The notes beneath the pieces are model-generated. The model did not search any database and had not been told where the DNA came from. It saw nothing but the letters and a program-made list of their open reading frames with translations. From NCBI GenBank assembly GCA_003024985.2, contig PXIH01S0001714.1: a stretch of DNA of 10,428 nt; one strand, given 5' to 3'. The position numbers and the translations under genes were made by a program. Positions 1 to 7,069 of this stretch are shown here, piece after piece (the first letter of the stretch is position 1; each line of letters opens with the position of its first letter). The DNA comes from Euperipatoides rowelli (lineage: Eukaryota; Onychophora; Udeonychophora; Euonychophora; Peripatopsidae).

Positions 1-446
1 TATATACAAATGTACAGAATATAAAATACAACTAATATTATCAGAATATAAAGAAAAAACACAGCTTATCGAGTTATAAAATTACCAATAATAGTTATCA
101 CTAAAATGAAATATAAACACAATTAATTGAAAATTATAAATAACATATAAAATAGGTATATATATATATATACTTATGTACAGAATATAAAAAGAAAATA
201 ATAGTATCAGAATAAAAAGAAAAACACAAAACACCGCTTATCGAGTTATAAAATTACCAATAATAGTTATCACTAAAAATGAAATATAAACACAATTAAT
301 TGAAAATTATAAATAATAACAAAGAGTTACTAATTAGGTAAATACCAAACAAGTTGTACATTTTTATGTTGAGATATTGGATTAATTGAAAGAAATGTAG
401 AAAACAACCATAAACAAAAAATTAAGCAAATCACAAATTAAAATAC
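1..446 (-). other. probable 3' untranslated region of the LINE and/or flanking AT-rich DNA
   Basis: This stretch lies just downstream, on the minus strand, of the last recognisable codon of the LINE ORF2 (TAG at 447-449). No coding signal was seen on either strand. It is extremely AT-rich, holds two tandem copies of a roughly 170-bp unit, and contains a short TA run near 157-172. LINEs of the CR1/Jockey type often end in short repeats, so a 3' UTR is the simplest reading. No target-site duplication or clear element terminus was found, and the element may run off the left edge. Confidence 0.45.
11..316. repeat. two-copy tandem repeat, unit about 166-172 bp
   Basis: Copy A (about 11-143) and copy B (about 177-316) both start TGTACAGAATATAAAA and end TGAAAATTATAAATAA. 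The core from GCTTATCGAG (64 in A, 236 in B) is about 80 bp and nearly identical, with one A inserted in B (CTAAAATG against CTAAAAATG). The first 50 bases of the two copies differ by several substitutions and small indels. A TA-rich spacer with a TATATATA run precedes copy B, and a shorter TATATAC precedes copy A, so the true unit probably includes it. Confidence 0.85.
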
Positions 447-883
447 CTATATATTTTGGAAATCAACTAAATCTGAAAAAAAAAATGAATAGCACAAGTT
501 TTTATACTCAGAGAAATATGTATAAGGAGAAATAGTGCTATTGTTTAGCCGTTAAGCAGCTCGCAAAATAGGGTTGTGTAGGGATATGTTATTATAATAA
601 AATGAAATATCAAAAGTATTTATATTTCTAGTGGAGTAATGAGGAGAATGGAAATTGAGAGAAAAGAGTAAATGTTGACAATCCAGTTTACCGTGANTAA
701 CATTATACAGCAAAGTGAGCTCGTAAACTATTCTGNNTGTNTCTANTGACTNAATCNNAAAGAAACTTCTAAATTCTAAGTAGGATAGGCAGTGGTAGTT
801 CAAATGAAATTTGTAAGATAGCCATTTAGATTATGGTATTGGATACATTCTATATTATGACCAGAAGCAGCAGAACCAAACGC
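447..883 (-). pseudogene. LINE ORF2, C-terminal region (frameshifted)
   Basis: This continues ORF2 downstream of the reverse transcriptase. The longest open piece is 552-803, with recognisable pieces such as YELTLLYNV, HGKLDCQHLL, NFHSPHYSTRN and NPILRA. These match the conserved tail of Jockey/CR1-type ORF2 proteins (leucine-rich block, then an N-F-H-x-P-x-x-S-T-R-type block). The piece is in a different frame from the reverse transcriptase piece at 884-1357. The frame changes again near 545, after which codons run to a TAG at 447-449. Eight N bases at 697-758 blur the translation. It is non-functional as given, and the family call comes from motif memory rather than an alignment. Confidence 0.7.
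697..758. other. cluster of ambiguous bases (N)
   Basis: N occurs at 697, 736-737, 741, 746, 752 and 757-758. These are isolated undetermined bases, not a gap of fixed size. They show low-confidence base calls or conflicting reads in the ORF2 C-terminal region, so frame statements here deserve less weight. Confidence 0.95.
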
Positions 884-1500
884 TCATATGGGAGAACAGT
901 ATTCTAGCTGGGAACGCACTAATGAACAGTAGATAATGTGAATGGCTCGAAAGTTGTTAAATGGCTGAGTAATTTTCCGATTAAACCCTAGAGATTGTGC
1001 AGCCTTAGACGTTATAGTTTCAATATGATAAGAAAAAGTAAAATCATGGGAGTAGTAAATACCGAGATCTTTAATGTGATAGACTCGATTAAGAAGCAGT
1101 AAGTAAAGGTGATATTGGAAAGTTATGGGTTGTTTTTTCTTAGAGAAAGTGATTATAGATGATTTAGAGGGGTTAGCTGTCAAACCCCAGATTTGACACC
1201 AATGAGCAAAATCATTCAGAGATTGTTCTAAGATGAAACAATCAGTGATATTAGAGATAGGCAAAAATAATTTAGAGTCATCAGCAAACATCAAGATTTG
1301 AGTGGATAGGTTATCAGGAAGATCATTAATAAAAAGGACAAACAAAAAAGGGCCCAATAAAGATGCTTGTATTATGCCAGAGGTGACTGGGGAAGGAGAT
1401 GATGATGCATTTCTTATTTTAACAATTTGGGATTGATTAGATAAATAAGATAAAAAGAAGTTAAGTTAGGATGAAATCCAAATGAAGAGATTTTATGTAA
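884..1500 (-). pseudogene. LINE ORF2, reverse transcriptase palm and thumb (YxDD-equivalent FADD)
   Basis: This is the C-terminal half of the LINE reverse transcriptase, which copies element RNA at a nicked target site. The open piece 884-1357 shows GPFLFVLFINDLP followed by the catalytic FADD box at 1277-1288, preceded by VTSGIIQASLLGP in the same frame (about 1358-1400). FADD with a downstream DLGIYY block (usually RDLGV) and LVRSQLEYCSPI is typical of CR1/Jockey-type LINEs. A stop at 884-886 falls where the family usually has a tryptophan (SPIW). Upstream, the frame changes near 1440-1455. The active-site box is intact but the gene is broken on both sides. Confidence 0.85.
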
Positions 1501-1980
1501 AAGCAAAGAATGGTTTATGGAGTCAAATGCTTTTTATAGGTCTAAATAGATAGAATCGATTTGCATTCCACAATCCAGAACACTAGTAATGTTTTGATTA
1601 TAAATAGTTAAGTTGGTTAGGGTGGATCTACCACAAATAAATCTGGGTTGATAAGGAGAGATGAAAGGGTGGAGGTAAGGGAGAGTATGTTCTATTAATA
1701 GAGTTTCCATGATTTTTGAGATAGAAGATAGGGTGATAGTTGGATATATTATTACAGTCATCAGATTTGTATTTAAGGTAAATATAAGAAGTTTTTAGGC
1801 ACTCTGGGAAGGTACCACTTGAGAAACAATCATTAATTAATTGTGTTAAAGGAGAAACAATTTTAGGAGAAATAATTTTCAGTACAGTGGTAGGAATATT
1901 ATCAGGAGAAGGCGCATAACTAGGTTTAAACCTATGACTAATATCAGTAACCTGAAAAAATGGTAACAGGAAATTCAATT
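1501..1980 (-). pseudogene. LINE ORF2, reverse transcriptase fingers and first catalytic Asp
   Basis: This is the N-terminal half of the reverse transcriptase domain. The piece 1628-1978 carries YAPSPDNIPTTVLK and NCISNYHPI-like sequence (NNISNYHPI; family consensus SNYRPIS). The overlapping piece 1534-1761 continues in another frame with LSSISKIMETLL, then ICGRSTLTNL, then YLDL. The first catalytic aspartate lies in YLDL at about 1540-1542. A TAA stop follows at 1534-1536, after which the same frame continues with KAFDSINHSLLL, the conserved block expected there. So this copy has a frame change near 1740-1750 and a nonsense codon beside the first active-site aspartate. Confidence 0.8.
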
Positions 1981-2418
1981 TTATTAATCTTTAGACTAGG
2001 AGGTAGGTTATAAGTTTGGTTATTAAACAGTGAAGTAAAAAAAAGTTTGAAAATAATTTGCAATTTCTACATCTGTTGATGCCTCTCTATCCTGATAAAA
2101 CATATACAGAATCTAGGGGTGTGTGTTGATCGTTTAAATGATTTAAGACCAGAATGAGCCCAAATTGCCTTGGGTGGCATTGAACTGAATTTTATTATGG
2201 AATTCCCACTATTTTTGTTTAAAAGATTTATTAAACGCAGTTCCTGTATTTTTAAAGAGTGTGAAAAAAATAAACATTGGGAAAGTCTAAATATATTAGA
2301 TGAGCAATAATTTTGTATTTATGAAGTTTTTTGAGTTCAATGTCAAACCAAGGTCTGTAAATAATTAGATTTATAAGAGTTACAATCCCTCATGTGAGGT
2401 GTGGTAGAATCAATTATA
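1981..2418 (-). pseudogene. LINE ORF2, endonuclease-RT linker (degenerate)
   Basis: Fragments in alternating minus-strand frames match what normally lies between the endonuclease and reverse transcriptase of these LINEs. One is a piece with RPWFDIELKKLHKYK (about 2300-2365; consensus RPWF, then a basic helix). Another is a piece with EIANYFQTFF (about 2045-2080; consensus IANxFNxFF). The frame changes in an A-run (T-run on the coding strand) at about 2038-2045. No long open frame is present. The identification rests on motif order and position between two well-identified domains. Confidence 0.6.
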
Positions 2419-2646
2419 TCAACTATAGTCAATGAATTTATCAAAGTTAGAGCTGTAATCATTAAAAGTTAGAATAGTCTCCCATTGGATAAGAGACAAT
2501 TTACTCAGAAGAATTTTGATATCAGTTTGCTTATAACATGGGATAATATAGAAGAGAGGTTTGTCGAGATGAGCTATATTGCCATTAAATGGTTTAAGAA
2601 TAGGAAGATGGTCTGAAGAGAAAATAGCCTGAGTTTTTGTAGTATT
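2419..2646 (-). pseudogene. LINE ORF2, C-terminal part of the endonuclease domain
   Basis: Coding begins at the LTR element junction and runs to a stop at 2419-2421. The key motif is SDHLPI, with Ser-Asp-His at 2608-2616. This is the conserved catalytic end of the APE-type (exonuclease-endonuclease-phosphatase) domain that nicks target DNA in LINE retrotransposition. The rest of that domain is 4.4 kb away, at 7070-7672, on the other side of the inserted LTR element. The reading frame matches on both sides of the insertion once one copy of the GTATT duplication is discounted, which proves the two halves were one exon-like ORF. Confidence 0.88.
2642..2646. repeat. target-site duplication GTATT (left copy)
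   Basis: GTATT directly abuts the outer end of the left LTR (TGTTATG...). The same five bases directly follow the right LTR at 7065-7069. Ty3/gypsy integrases make 4-6 bp staggered cuts, so a 5-bp duplication is as expected and fixes the element boundaries. Confidence 0.93.
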
Positions 2647-2821
2647 TGTTATGTAGTCATTTAACATTTAATCAGTAATCAATTAACTATAACTATTAAA
2701 TATACAACAAGAGACATACAGTATAAACTTTAGGTCTTTATTGCTGAACTCTCTCTGAAGCCAGGCCACCTCGTGGCTCCCCCTTACATGACTTCTCTCA
2801 AACTCAGTCCCCTACATTACA
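2647..2821 (-). repeat. 3' long terminal repeat (175 bp)
   Basis: On the element's strand it begins TGTAATG and ends CATAACA, the usual TG...CA LTR ends. It differs from the 5' LTR at 6890-7064 by one base, T at 2654 against C at 6897, an identity of 174/175. It carries an AATAAA polyadenylation signal on the minus strand at 2737-2742 and a short GC-rich hairpin at 2765-2777. At 175 bp it is a short LTR, as in other compact Ty3/gypsy elements. Confidence 0.97.
2737..2742 (-). promoter_or_regulatory. polyadenylation signal AATAAA in the 3' LTR
   Basis: Plus-strand TTTATT gives AATAAA on the element's strand, in the context GCAATAAAGACC. In an LTR element this signal in the 3' LTR directs cleavage of the genomic transcript at the R/U5 border. 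An identical copy lies in the 5' LTR at 6980-6985. Confidence 0.7.
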
Positions 2822-2837
2822 TCTCCCCCCTTTCTCA
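2822..2837 (-). promoter_or_regulatory. polypurine tract (plus-strand DNA primer site)
   Basis: On the element's strand the bases immediately before the 3' LTR read TGAGAAAGGGGGGAGA, an unbroken purine run after the first T. In LTR retroelements this RNA segment survives RNase H and primes second-strand DNA synthesis. The pol stop codon TGA (2835-2837) overlaps the start of the tract, showing how tightly packed the element is. Confidence 0.88.
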
Positions 2838-3403
2838 AGTCACATAGTCATTTAGCCTGCACGGTCTATTTACTGCTCTCCCACTTCTGGTACGGCTAAC
2901 CTCTGTCTTCAGTGTAACATCCTTCCTTTCTGTCAATTTCTCTTCCCCCACTTCTGCTTGAGAATGATCCTCTTCTAGTTCTTGAGCCTCTCCCTTAATT
3001 CTCAATGTGTGTGATGAACTCCTAAGGTGATTGCTGTTTCTTCTCAATAACCTTGAACTTTCATCCTGCACAATATAGGATCTTGGTGCTTCATGCAGTC
3101 CAATGACCCTTGCTGGTTCCCACTTGTTTTCCTTTCTCATCATCACATTTTGACCCTCCTTGAATGCCTCTCTTTGTCTTGTCCCTTTATCATAATAATA
3201 CTTCATTTCTCCCGTCTTTTTATTTCTCATTTCATTTGTTACAACTTCTATCTTTGGCTCTAGCAACTTCTCACTAATAGGGACCCTTGTCCTGGTTCTT
3301 CGACCCATCAACAACTGTGCTGGTGACACTTCCATTCCCGATAATGGTGTATTCCTGTATTCTAGAAGAGCTATTTTAATGTCCTGTTCTGTTTCCCTAC
3401 ATA
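2835..3403 (-). pseudogene. pol: pol, integrase C-terminal part (frameshifted from upstream pol)
   Basis: This completes the integrase that inserts the element's DNA. It is open from about 3403 to the TGA at 2835-2837. It starts with LLEYRNTPLSG (end of the catalytic core), then SPAQLLMGRRTRT. After these comes a basic linker, then a small barrel-like domain with EGQNVMMR, WEPARVIG and YIVQDES, and a basic tail with LLRRNSNHLR. This layout is the usual C-terminal half of Ty3/gypsy integrases of the Mag-like type. No chromodomain is visible. The first ATG in this frame is only internal (3333-3335). Real translation would enter from upstream pol, which is in another frame because of a one-base length change at or near the T4 run at 3404-3407. 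Confidence 0.9.
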
Positions 3404-4918
3404 TTTTAACATGTTTTTTGAGATTCCAACTGCTTTCTCAGCAAGCCCATTCGACTTTGGGTAATTTGGGCTACTTGTTACGATTTCAATGTCCCAGCTG
3501 TCCGCAAAGGTTTGGCATTCAAATGAATTAAATGGCATATTATCTGCAACAACTATTTTGGGTATGCCATGCACCACAAATGTTTCCTTTAATGCTTCAA
3601 TTATTGTTTTTGACTGTTTGTTAATCAGTTTTTTTAGCTCTATCCACCGAGAATAGTAATCAAACAGTACCAGATATTCTTCCCCAGCATGTTCCAATAT
3701 ATCAACTGCAATTTTTTCAAATGGCAATTCTGGTAGCATGTGACTGATCAGGGGCTCCCTGACATTTTTTCTACTATGTCTCTCACACGCCCTACAATCT
3801 TTTACCATTTTCTCTATGTCTTGACCAAGCCCATGCCAATATACCAGTTGTCTAGCTCTGGCTTTGGTCTTGATTATTCCACAATGACTATAATGAAGTT
3901 GTTTTAGTACTTCTCCTCTTAACTTTTTGGGAATTATTAATTTGTGTCCTAAATAGACTATCCCATTCTCAACACTCAGACTCTGCCTCAGCCCATGCAG
4001 TCGTTGTACCTCCTTTGCTAACATTTTTATTTGCTTTATTGGCCACCCTGCCTTAATCTGTTCTTTTATTTTTACTATTATTGGGTCTTTATCCGACTCT
4101 ACTTGAATTTCCAATAATCTTTTGTCACTTACTTGACCATGTGTTTTTATGCTGTGTACCATTTCCTTCAGCTCTACATCATCATTCACAACATCTTTAA
4201 TGCATGACCTGGATAACAAATCAGCAATAAACATATACTTCCCTGGCAGATAAGACACCTCCAGATCATACCTCAAAAGCTTCAGTCTCATCCGCTGAAG
4301 TCTAGGTGACATGAGTTTCCCTATTTCTTTTTCCATTAAACTTACTAATGATTTATGATCGGTGAGTACTTTTGCTTTTGTACCATAGATGTAGTAATGA
4401 AATTTATTTGCAGCAAACAAAATTCCCAATAGCTCTTTTTCAACCTGGGCATAGGCTTGTTCTGTGTCTGTTAAGCGTCTTGATGCATATGCTATTGGTC
4501 TCGATTCTTGCATCAGGCAACAACCAATACCATTTTTTGAGGCATCTGCCTGAATTGTGAGTGGCTGATTCCTGTTATAGTTTTTTAATACTGTTTGTTT
4601 TGTTATTTTATTTTTTAATTTATTTAGAGCTTCTGAATGACACGGTAACCATTTCCATTGTCTATCTTTTTTTAGTAACTCTCTAAGTGGAGCAGTAGCT
4701 TCCGACATTTCCGGTATGAACCTTCTCAAATAGCCAAGCATGCCAAGAATTCTTTGAACTTCCGTTTTATTTTGTGGTGTATCTAATTCAAGTATGGCTC
4801 TTACTCTTTCAGGATCAGTCTTAATTCCTTCCTTGCAGAATATGTGGCCTAAATATCTAACTTCTGGGACCCTATACTGGAATTTGTCCTTATTAAATCT
4901 TACATTGAGCTCCCTGGC
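3404..4918 (-). pseudogene. pol: pol, RT thumb, RNase H and integrase catalytic core
   Basis: This continues in frame from the RT part after the TGA at 4919-4921. In order: the RT thumb/connection, with YLGHIF and MLGYLRRFIPE; RNase H, with IQADASKNG, EKELLGI, LTDHKSL and IADLLSRS (catalytic acidic residues all present); the integrase zinc domain, with LHYSHCG and DCRAC (His-His-Cys-Cys); and the catalytic core, with AVDILEH, VVADNMPFNS and SNGLAEKAV. These give Asp, Asp and Glu of the DDE triad, the last two separated by 34 residues. Counting from the Met at 4739-4741, the triad is D347, D400 and E435. The frame closes at a TAG at 3371-3373, but homology already moves to the neighbouring frame at about 3404-3407. 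Confidence 0.93.
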
Positions 4919-4921
4919 TCA
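4919..4921 (-). other. in-frame nonsense codon (TGA) inside reverse transcriptase
   Basis: The gag-pol frame meets TGA between the palm (YFDD at 4982-4993) and thumb of reverse transcriptase, then continues in the same frame with recognisable pol sequence (RELNVRFNK, YLGHIF). A C-to-T transition in a CGA arginine codon would give exactly this, as CpG decay or deamination often does. That cause is an inference. As given, translation would stop before RNase H and integrase. Confidence 0.9.
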
Positions 4922-6600
4922 ATTTATTACCTTTGCGATTATTTTGTCATGATCCTCAAGTGTATTACCGGCAATTAATAAATCATCAAAGTAAATTATT
5001 ACACCTTCAATGTCTCCAAAACAATCCTGATATATTTTTTGAAACAATTCAGGGGCACAGGTCAACCCAAATGGAAGTCTATTAAATTTAAAACAGCCAA
5101 TTTGAGTGGCAAAGATACACAGTTTTGCTGATTCCTCATCTAACTTTACATGCCAGAACCCATCACGTAGATCTAACACAGAAAATATCATTTTACCACT
5201 TAGCTTAGAAGTTATTTCTTCCAACTTGGGTATTAGCACATGTTCTTTTTTTATTGCCTTATTTAACTCCTTTGGGTCAATACAAATCCTCAGATTTCCG
5301 TTAGCTTTTTCTACTATCACTAATCCACTAACCCAACCATTTGGTTCCTCAACTTTGGTTATTATTCCTTTATTTTCTAACTTCATTAGAGTTGTTTTTA
5401 GCCTATCCTCAATAGCTATTGGCACTCTTCTGGGAGGTCTAGCCACAGGTTCCACACCTTTTTTTATTTTTATTTTACATTGTTTTTCCAGCGCCCCTTG
5501 ACCTTTAAATACCTCTATATTTTTTTTTATAAACTGTTCCTTATCACTCACCCCCTTTTGGTTTAGTCCATAGACTCTCTTTATATAGCCCAAATTCACA
5601 CAAGCTTCACTTCCCAATAGTGGTTTATCATTAATTTTCTCATAATCAATAACTACAAAGGTTTGTGACATAACACCTTTTTTCCCTTGACATTTTAAAT
5701 CAATTGTCCCCATTGGCTTTAGTATTTGTCCGCCCCATGCTTCTAATAAGATTTTTGTATCTTTTAATTTATTTTTAAATTTCATTTTCTTAACTATTGG
5801 ATATGGCATAATATTTACTTCAGTGCCAGTATCAAGCTTGAAAACAATTTTTTTTCCTTCTACTAATATGGATTCTTTCCACTTACCTTGAGTTTTATTC
5901 TTCTTGATCATATCAACACTTTGTATTTTAAACAGGCCTTCATCTTTGCTTTCAGTGTGTTCAGAACTATCTTCTGCTTTTAGTTTAATTTCCTTAATTT
6001 TCTTAAATTTGCACCCCACAGCAAAATGATTATATTTACCACAATTTTTACACGTCTTACCGAACGCTGGACACTCTCTATAACGGTGCTTACTATTGCA
6101 TTTTTTACACAAATAACATTCACTCACGGCAGCATTTTCCGAATTTTTATATTTGTCTGGCCCAACTTTATGCCTACTTCGTGTGGCATATTCCTCTTGG
6201 CGTGTTTTTTCCTTAGATTTCGCGTTAACTTTAAAATAGTTTATTTCCTTCCTGTCTTGCAGTGTTGAAGCCTGTTTTTTACTCAACTCTGAGGCCCGCG
6301 CTAATTCAATGGCTTTGTTCATATCAAGGTCTGGCACTCTTAGCAATCTTTCTTGCGTGCTTTTATCAGCTACACCTAATACAATTCTATCTCTAATCAC
6401 GCTTTCGGTTTGATCACTGAATTCACATGTTGTCACAAGTTTTTTTAAATCATTTAAAAAATGATCAAACGGCTCATTTTCTTCCTGCGCTCTCATATGA
6501 AATAGATACCTCTCTATAACAATATTTTTCCTTGGCCTGCAATACTCTTTAAACTTTTCCATTACCAACTCACAATTTTCTCGTTCATCATTTGTAATGT
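4922..6600 (-). pseudogene. gag-pol: gag C-terminal part, protease and reverse transcriptase palm
   Basis: One open frame carries the end of Gag and the start of Pol, with no frameshift between them, so this is a fused gag-pol. Numbering from the Met at 6566-6568: capsid-like helical sequence 1-145; a degenerate knuckle C154-C157-H161-C166; a classical CX2CX4HX4C zinc knuckle C173-C186 (6011-6052). Next is the protease with active site LDTGTEVNIM (D246) and LLGSEACVNLG near 317-327. Reverse transcriptase runs from about 383, with D466 in LDLRDGFWHVKL, LPFGL at 498-502 and YFDD at 526-529 (4982-4993). All catalytic residues are intact. The upstream Gag start is in another frame, joining near the A-run at 6601-6603. 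Confidence 0.94.
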
Positions 6601-6789
6601 AAACGTATTGAACAATTCAATGGCTCCCTCTCCAATGACATTTAACAATATCGCTGCTTGTTTTTTCTCCGGTTTATTGTCAAGACCTGTTGCTATCATG
6701 TAGATTTTAAAGTTTTGTTTAAATCTTCTCCAATTTTCAGATATATTACCATCCAATGATAAAGCCTTTGGCGTCTTTAGCGACTCCAT
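6601..6789 (-). pseudogene. gag: gag, N-terminal part (frameshifted from the rest)
   Basis: The likely start of the element's polyprotein is the ATG at 6787-6789, about 100 bp inside the 5' LTR and the first ATG of the frame. The protein begins MESLKTPKAL. It contains WRRFKQNFKIYMIATG and AAILLNVIGEGAIELFNTF, a capsid-type helical block seen at the start of Mag/K02A2.6-like Gag proteins. The open frame runs on to a TAA at 6562-6564. Recognisable Gag sequence (ENCELVMEKFKEYCRP) continues in the neighbouring frame from about 6600, so a one-base change lies at or near the A-run 6601-6603. Gag packages element RNA in a cytoplasmic particle. Confidence 0.88.
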
Positions 6790-6870
6790 TTTTTTTTTTT
6801 CCGCGTGTAACTTTTCACAGAAAACAAAACTTTATTTGACTTAATAATCTACTAACCATATTATTTGATT
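6790..6870 (-). other. 5' leader of the LTR element
   Basis: This is the short untranslated stretch between the primer binding site and the gag ATG. It includes a run of A residues on the element's strand immediately upstream of the ATG (plus-strand T run at 6789-6800). No other ORF or obvious structure was seen. Confidence 0.7.
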
Positions 6871-6889
6871 CCCGACTTCTACTGCACCA
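6871..6889 (-). promoter_or_regulatory. primer binding site (tRNA complement, starts TGG)
   Basis: Directly abutting the 5' LTR on the element's strand is TGGTGCAGTAG..., where TGG pairs with the universal CCA end of a tRNA. The site starts with no gap from the LTR. A primer tRNA ending CUACUGCACCA is implied. The identity of that tRNA could not be assigned from the sequence. Mag-type elements are recalled to use tRNA-Ser, but the match here was not established. Confidence 0.75.
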
Positions 6890-7064
6890 TGTTATGCAGT
6901 CATTTAACATTTAATCAGTAATCAATTAACTATAACTATTAAATATACAACAAGAGACATACAGTATAAACTTTAGGTCTTTATTGCTGAACTCTCTCTG
7001 AAGCCAGGCCACCTCGTGGCTCCCCCTTACATGACTTCTCTCAAACTCAGTCCCCTACATTACA
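6890..7064 (-). repeat. 5' long terminal repeat (175 bp)
   Basis: This is the promoter-bearing LTR for the minus-strand element. It matches the 3' LTR (2647-2821) at 174 of 175 positions. On the element's strand it runs TGTAATG...CATAACA. It holds AATAAA (6980-6985) and a hairpin GCCAC-GAG-GTGGC (7008-7020), which lies upstream of AATAAA in the transcript sense. A TATA-like box is not clear, and this AT-rich sequence offers several candidates. Confidence 0.97.
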
Positions 7065-7069
7065 GTATT
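7065..7069. repeat. target-site duplication GTATT (right copy)
   Basis: This is identical to 2642-2646 and directly follows the ...TACA end of the right LTR. Together the pair marks a single staggered-cut integration event and excludes recombination between different copies. Confidence 0.93.

Larger units (their letters stand above)
2647..7064 (-). mobile_element. full-length Ty3/gypsy LTR retrotransposon, Mag/K02A2.6-like, 4,418 bp
   Basis: A complete element by structure: two 175-bp LTRs, a 5-bp target duplication, a primer binding site, a polypurine tract and a minus-strand gag-pol. Domain order is Gag, protease, reverse transcriptase, RNase H, integrase, which is Ty3/gypsy order (Ty1/copia has integrase before RT). 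There is no room for an envelope gene, since pol ends 10-15 bp from the 3' LTR. The zinc-knuckle style, the DNMPFNS block in integrase and the short single gene suggest the Mag/K02A2.6-like branch, from recall of that family. gag-pol has two frame changes and one internal stop, so it is non-autonomous as sequenced. It sits inside a LINE endonuclease. Confidence 0.95.

Noticed and set aside
11-316. Possible CRISPR array or terminal repeats of another element
   Set aside because: There are only two long units with no uniform short repeats or spacers, and nothing between them but AT-rich sequence.
4372-4560. Plus-strand open frame of 62 codons
   Set aside because: It is antisense to the RNase H part of pol, which is clearly coding on the minus strand; no motif of its own.
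5106-5501. Plus-strand open frame of 131 codons
   Set aside because: It is antisense to reverse transcriptase, whose motifs are unambiguous on the other strand.
6026-6268. Plus-strand open frame of 80 codons with a hydrophobic look
   Set aside because: It is antisense to the Gag zinc-knuckle region. The hydrophobicity reflects the complement of lysine-rich codons.
6871-6889. Intact tRNA gene fragment, because the region resembles a tRNA 3' end
   Set aside because: The similarity is explained by its position as a primer binding site; no cloverleaf can be built from the adjoining sequence.
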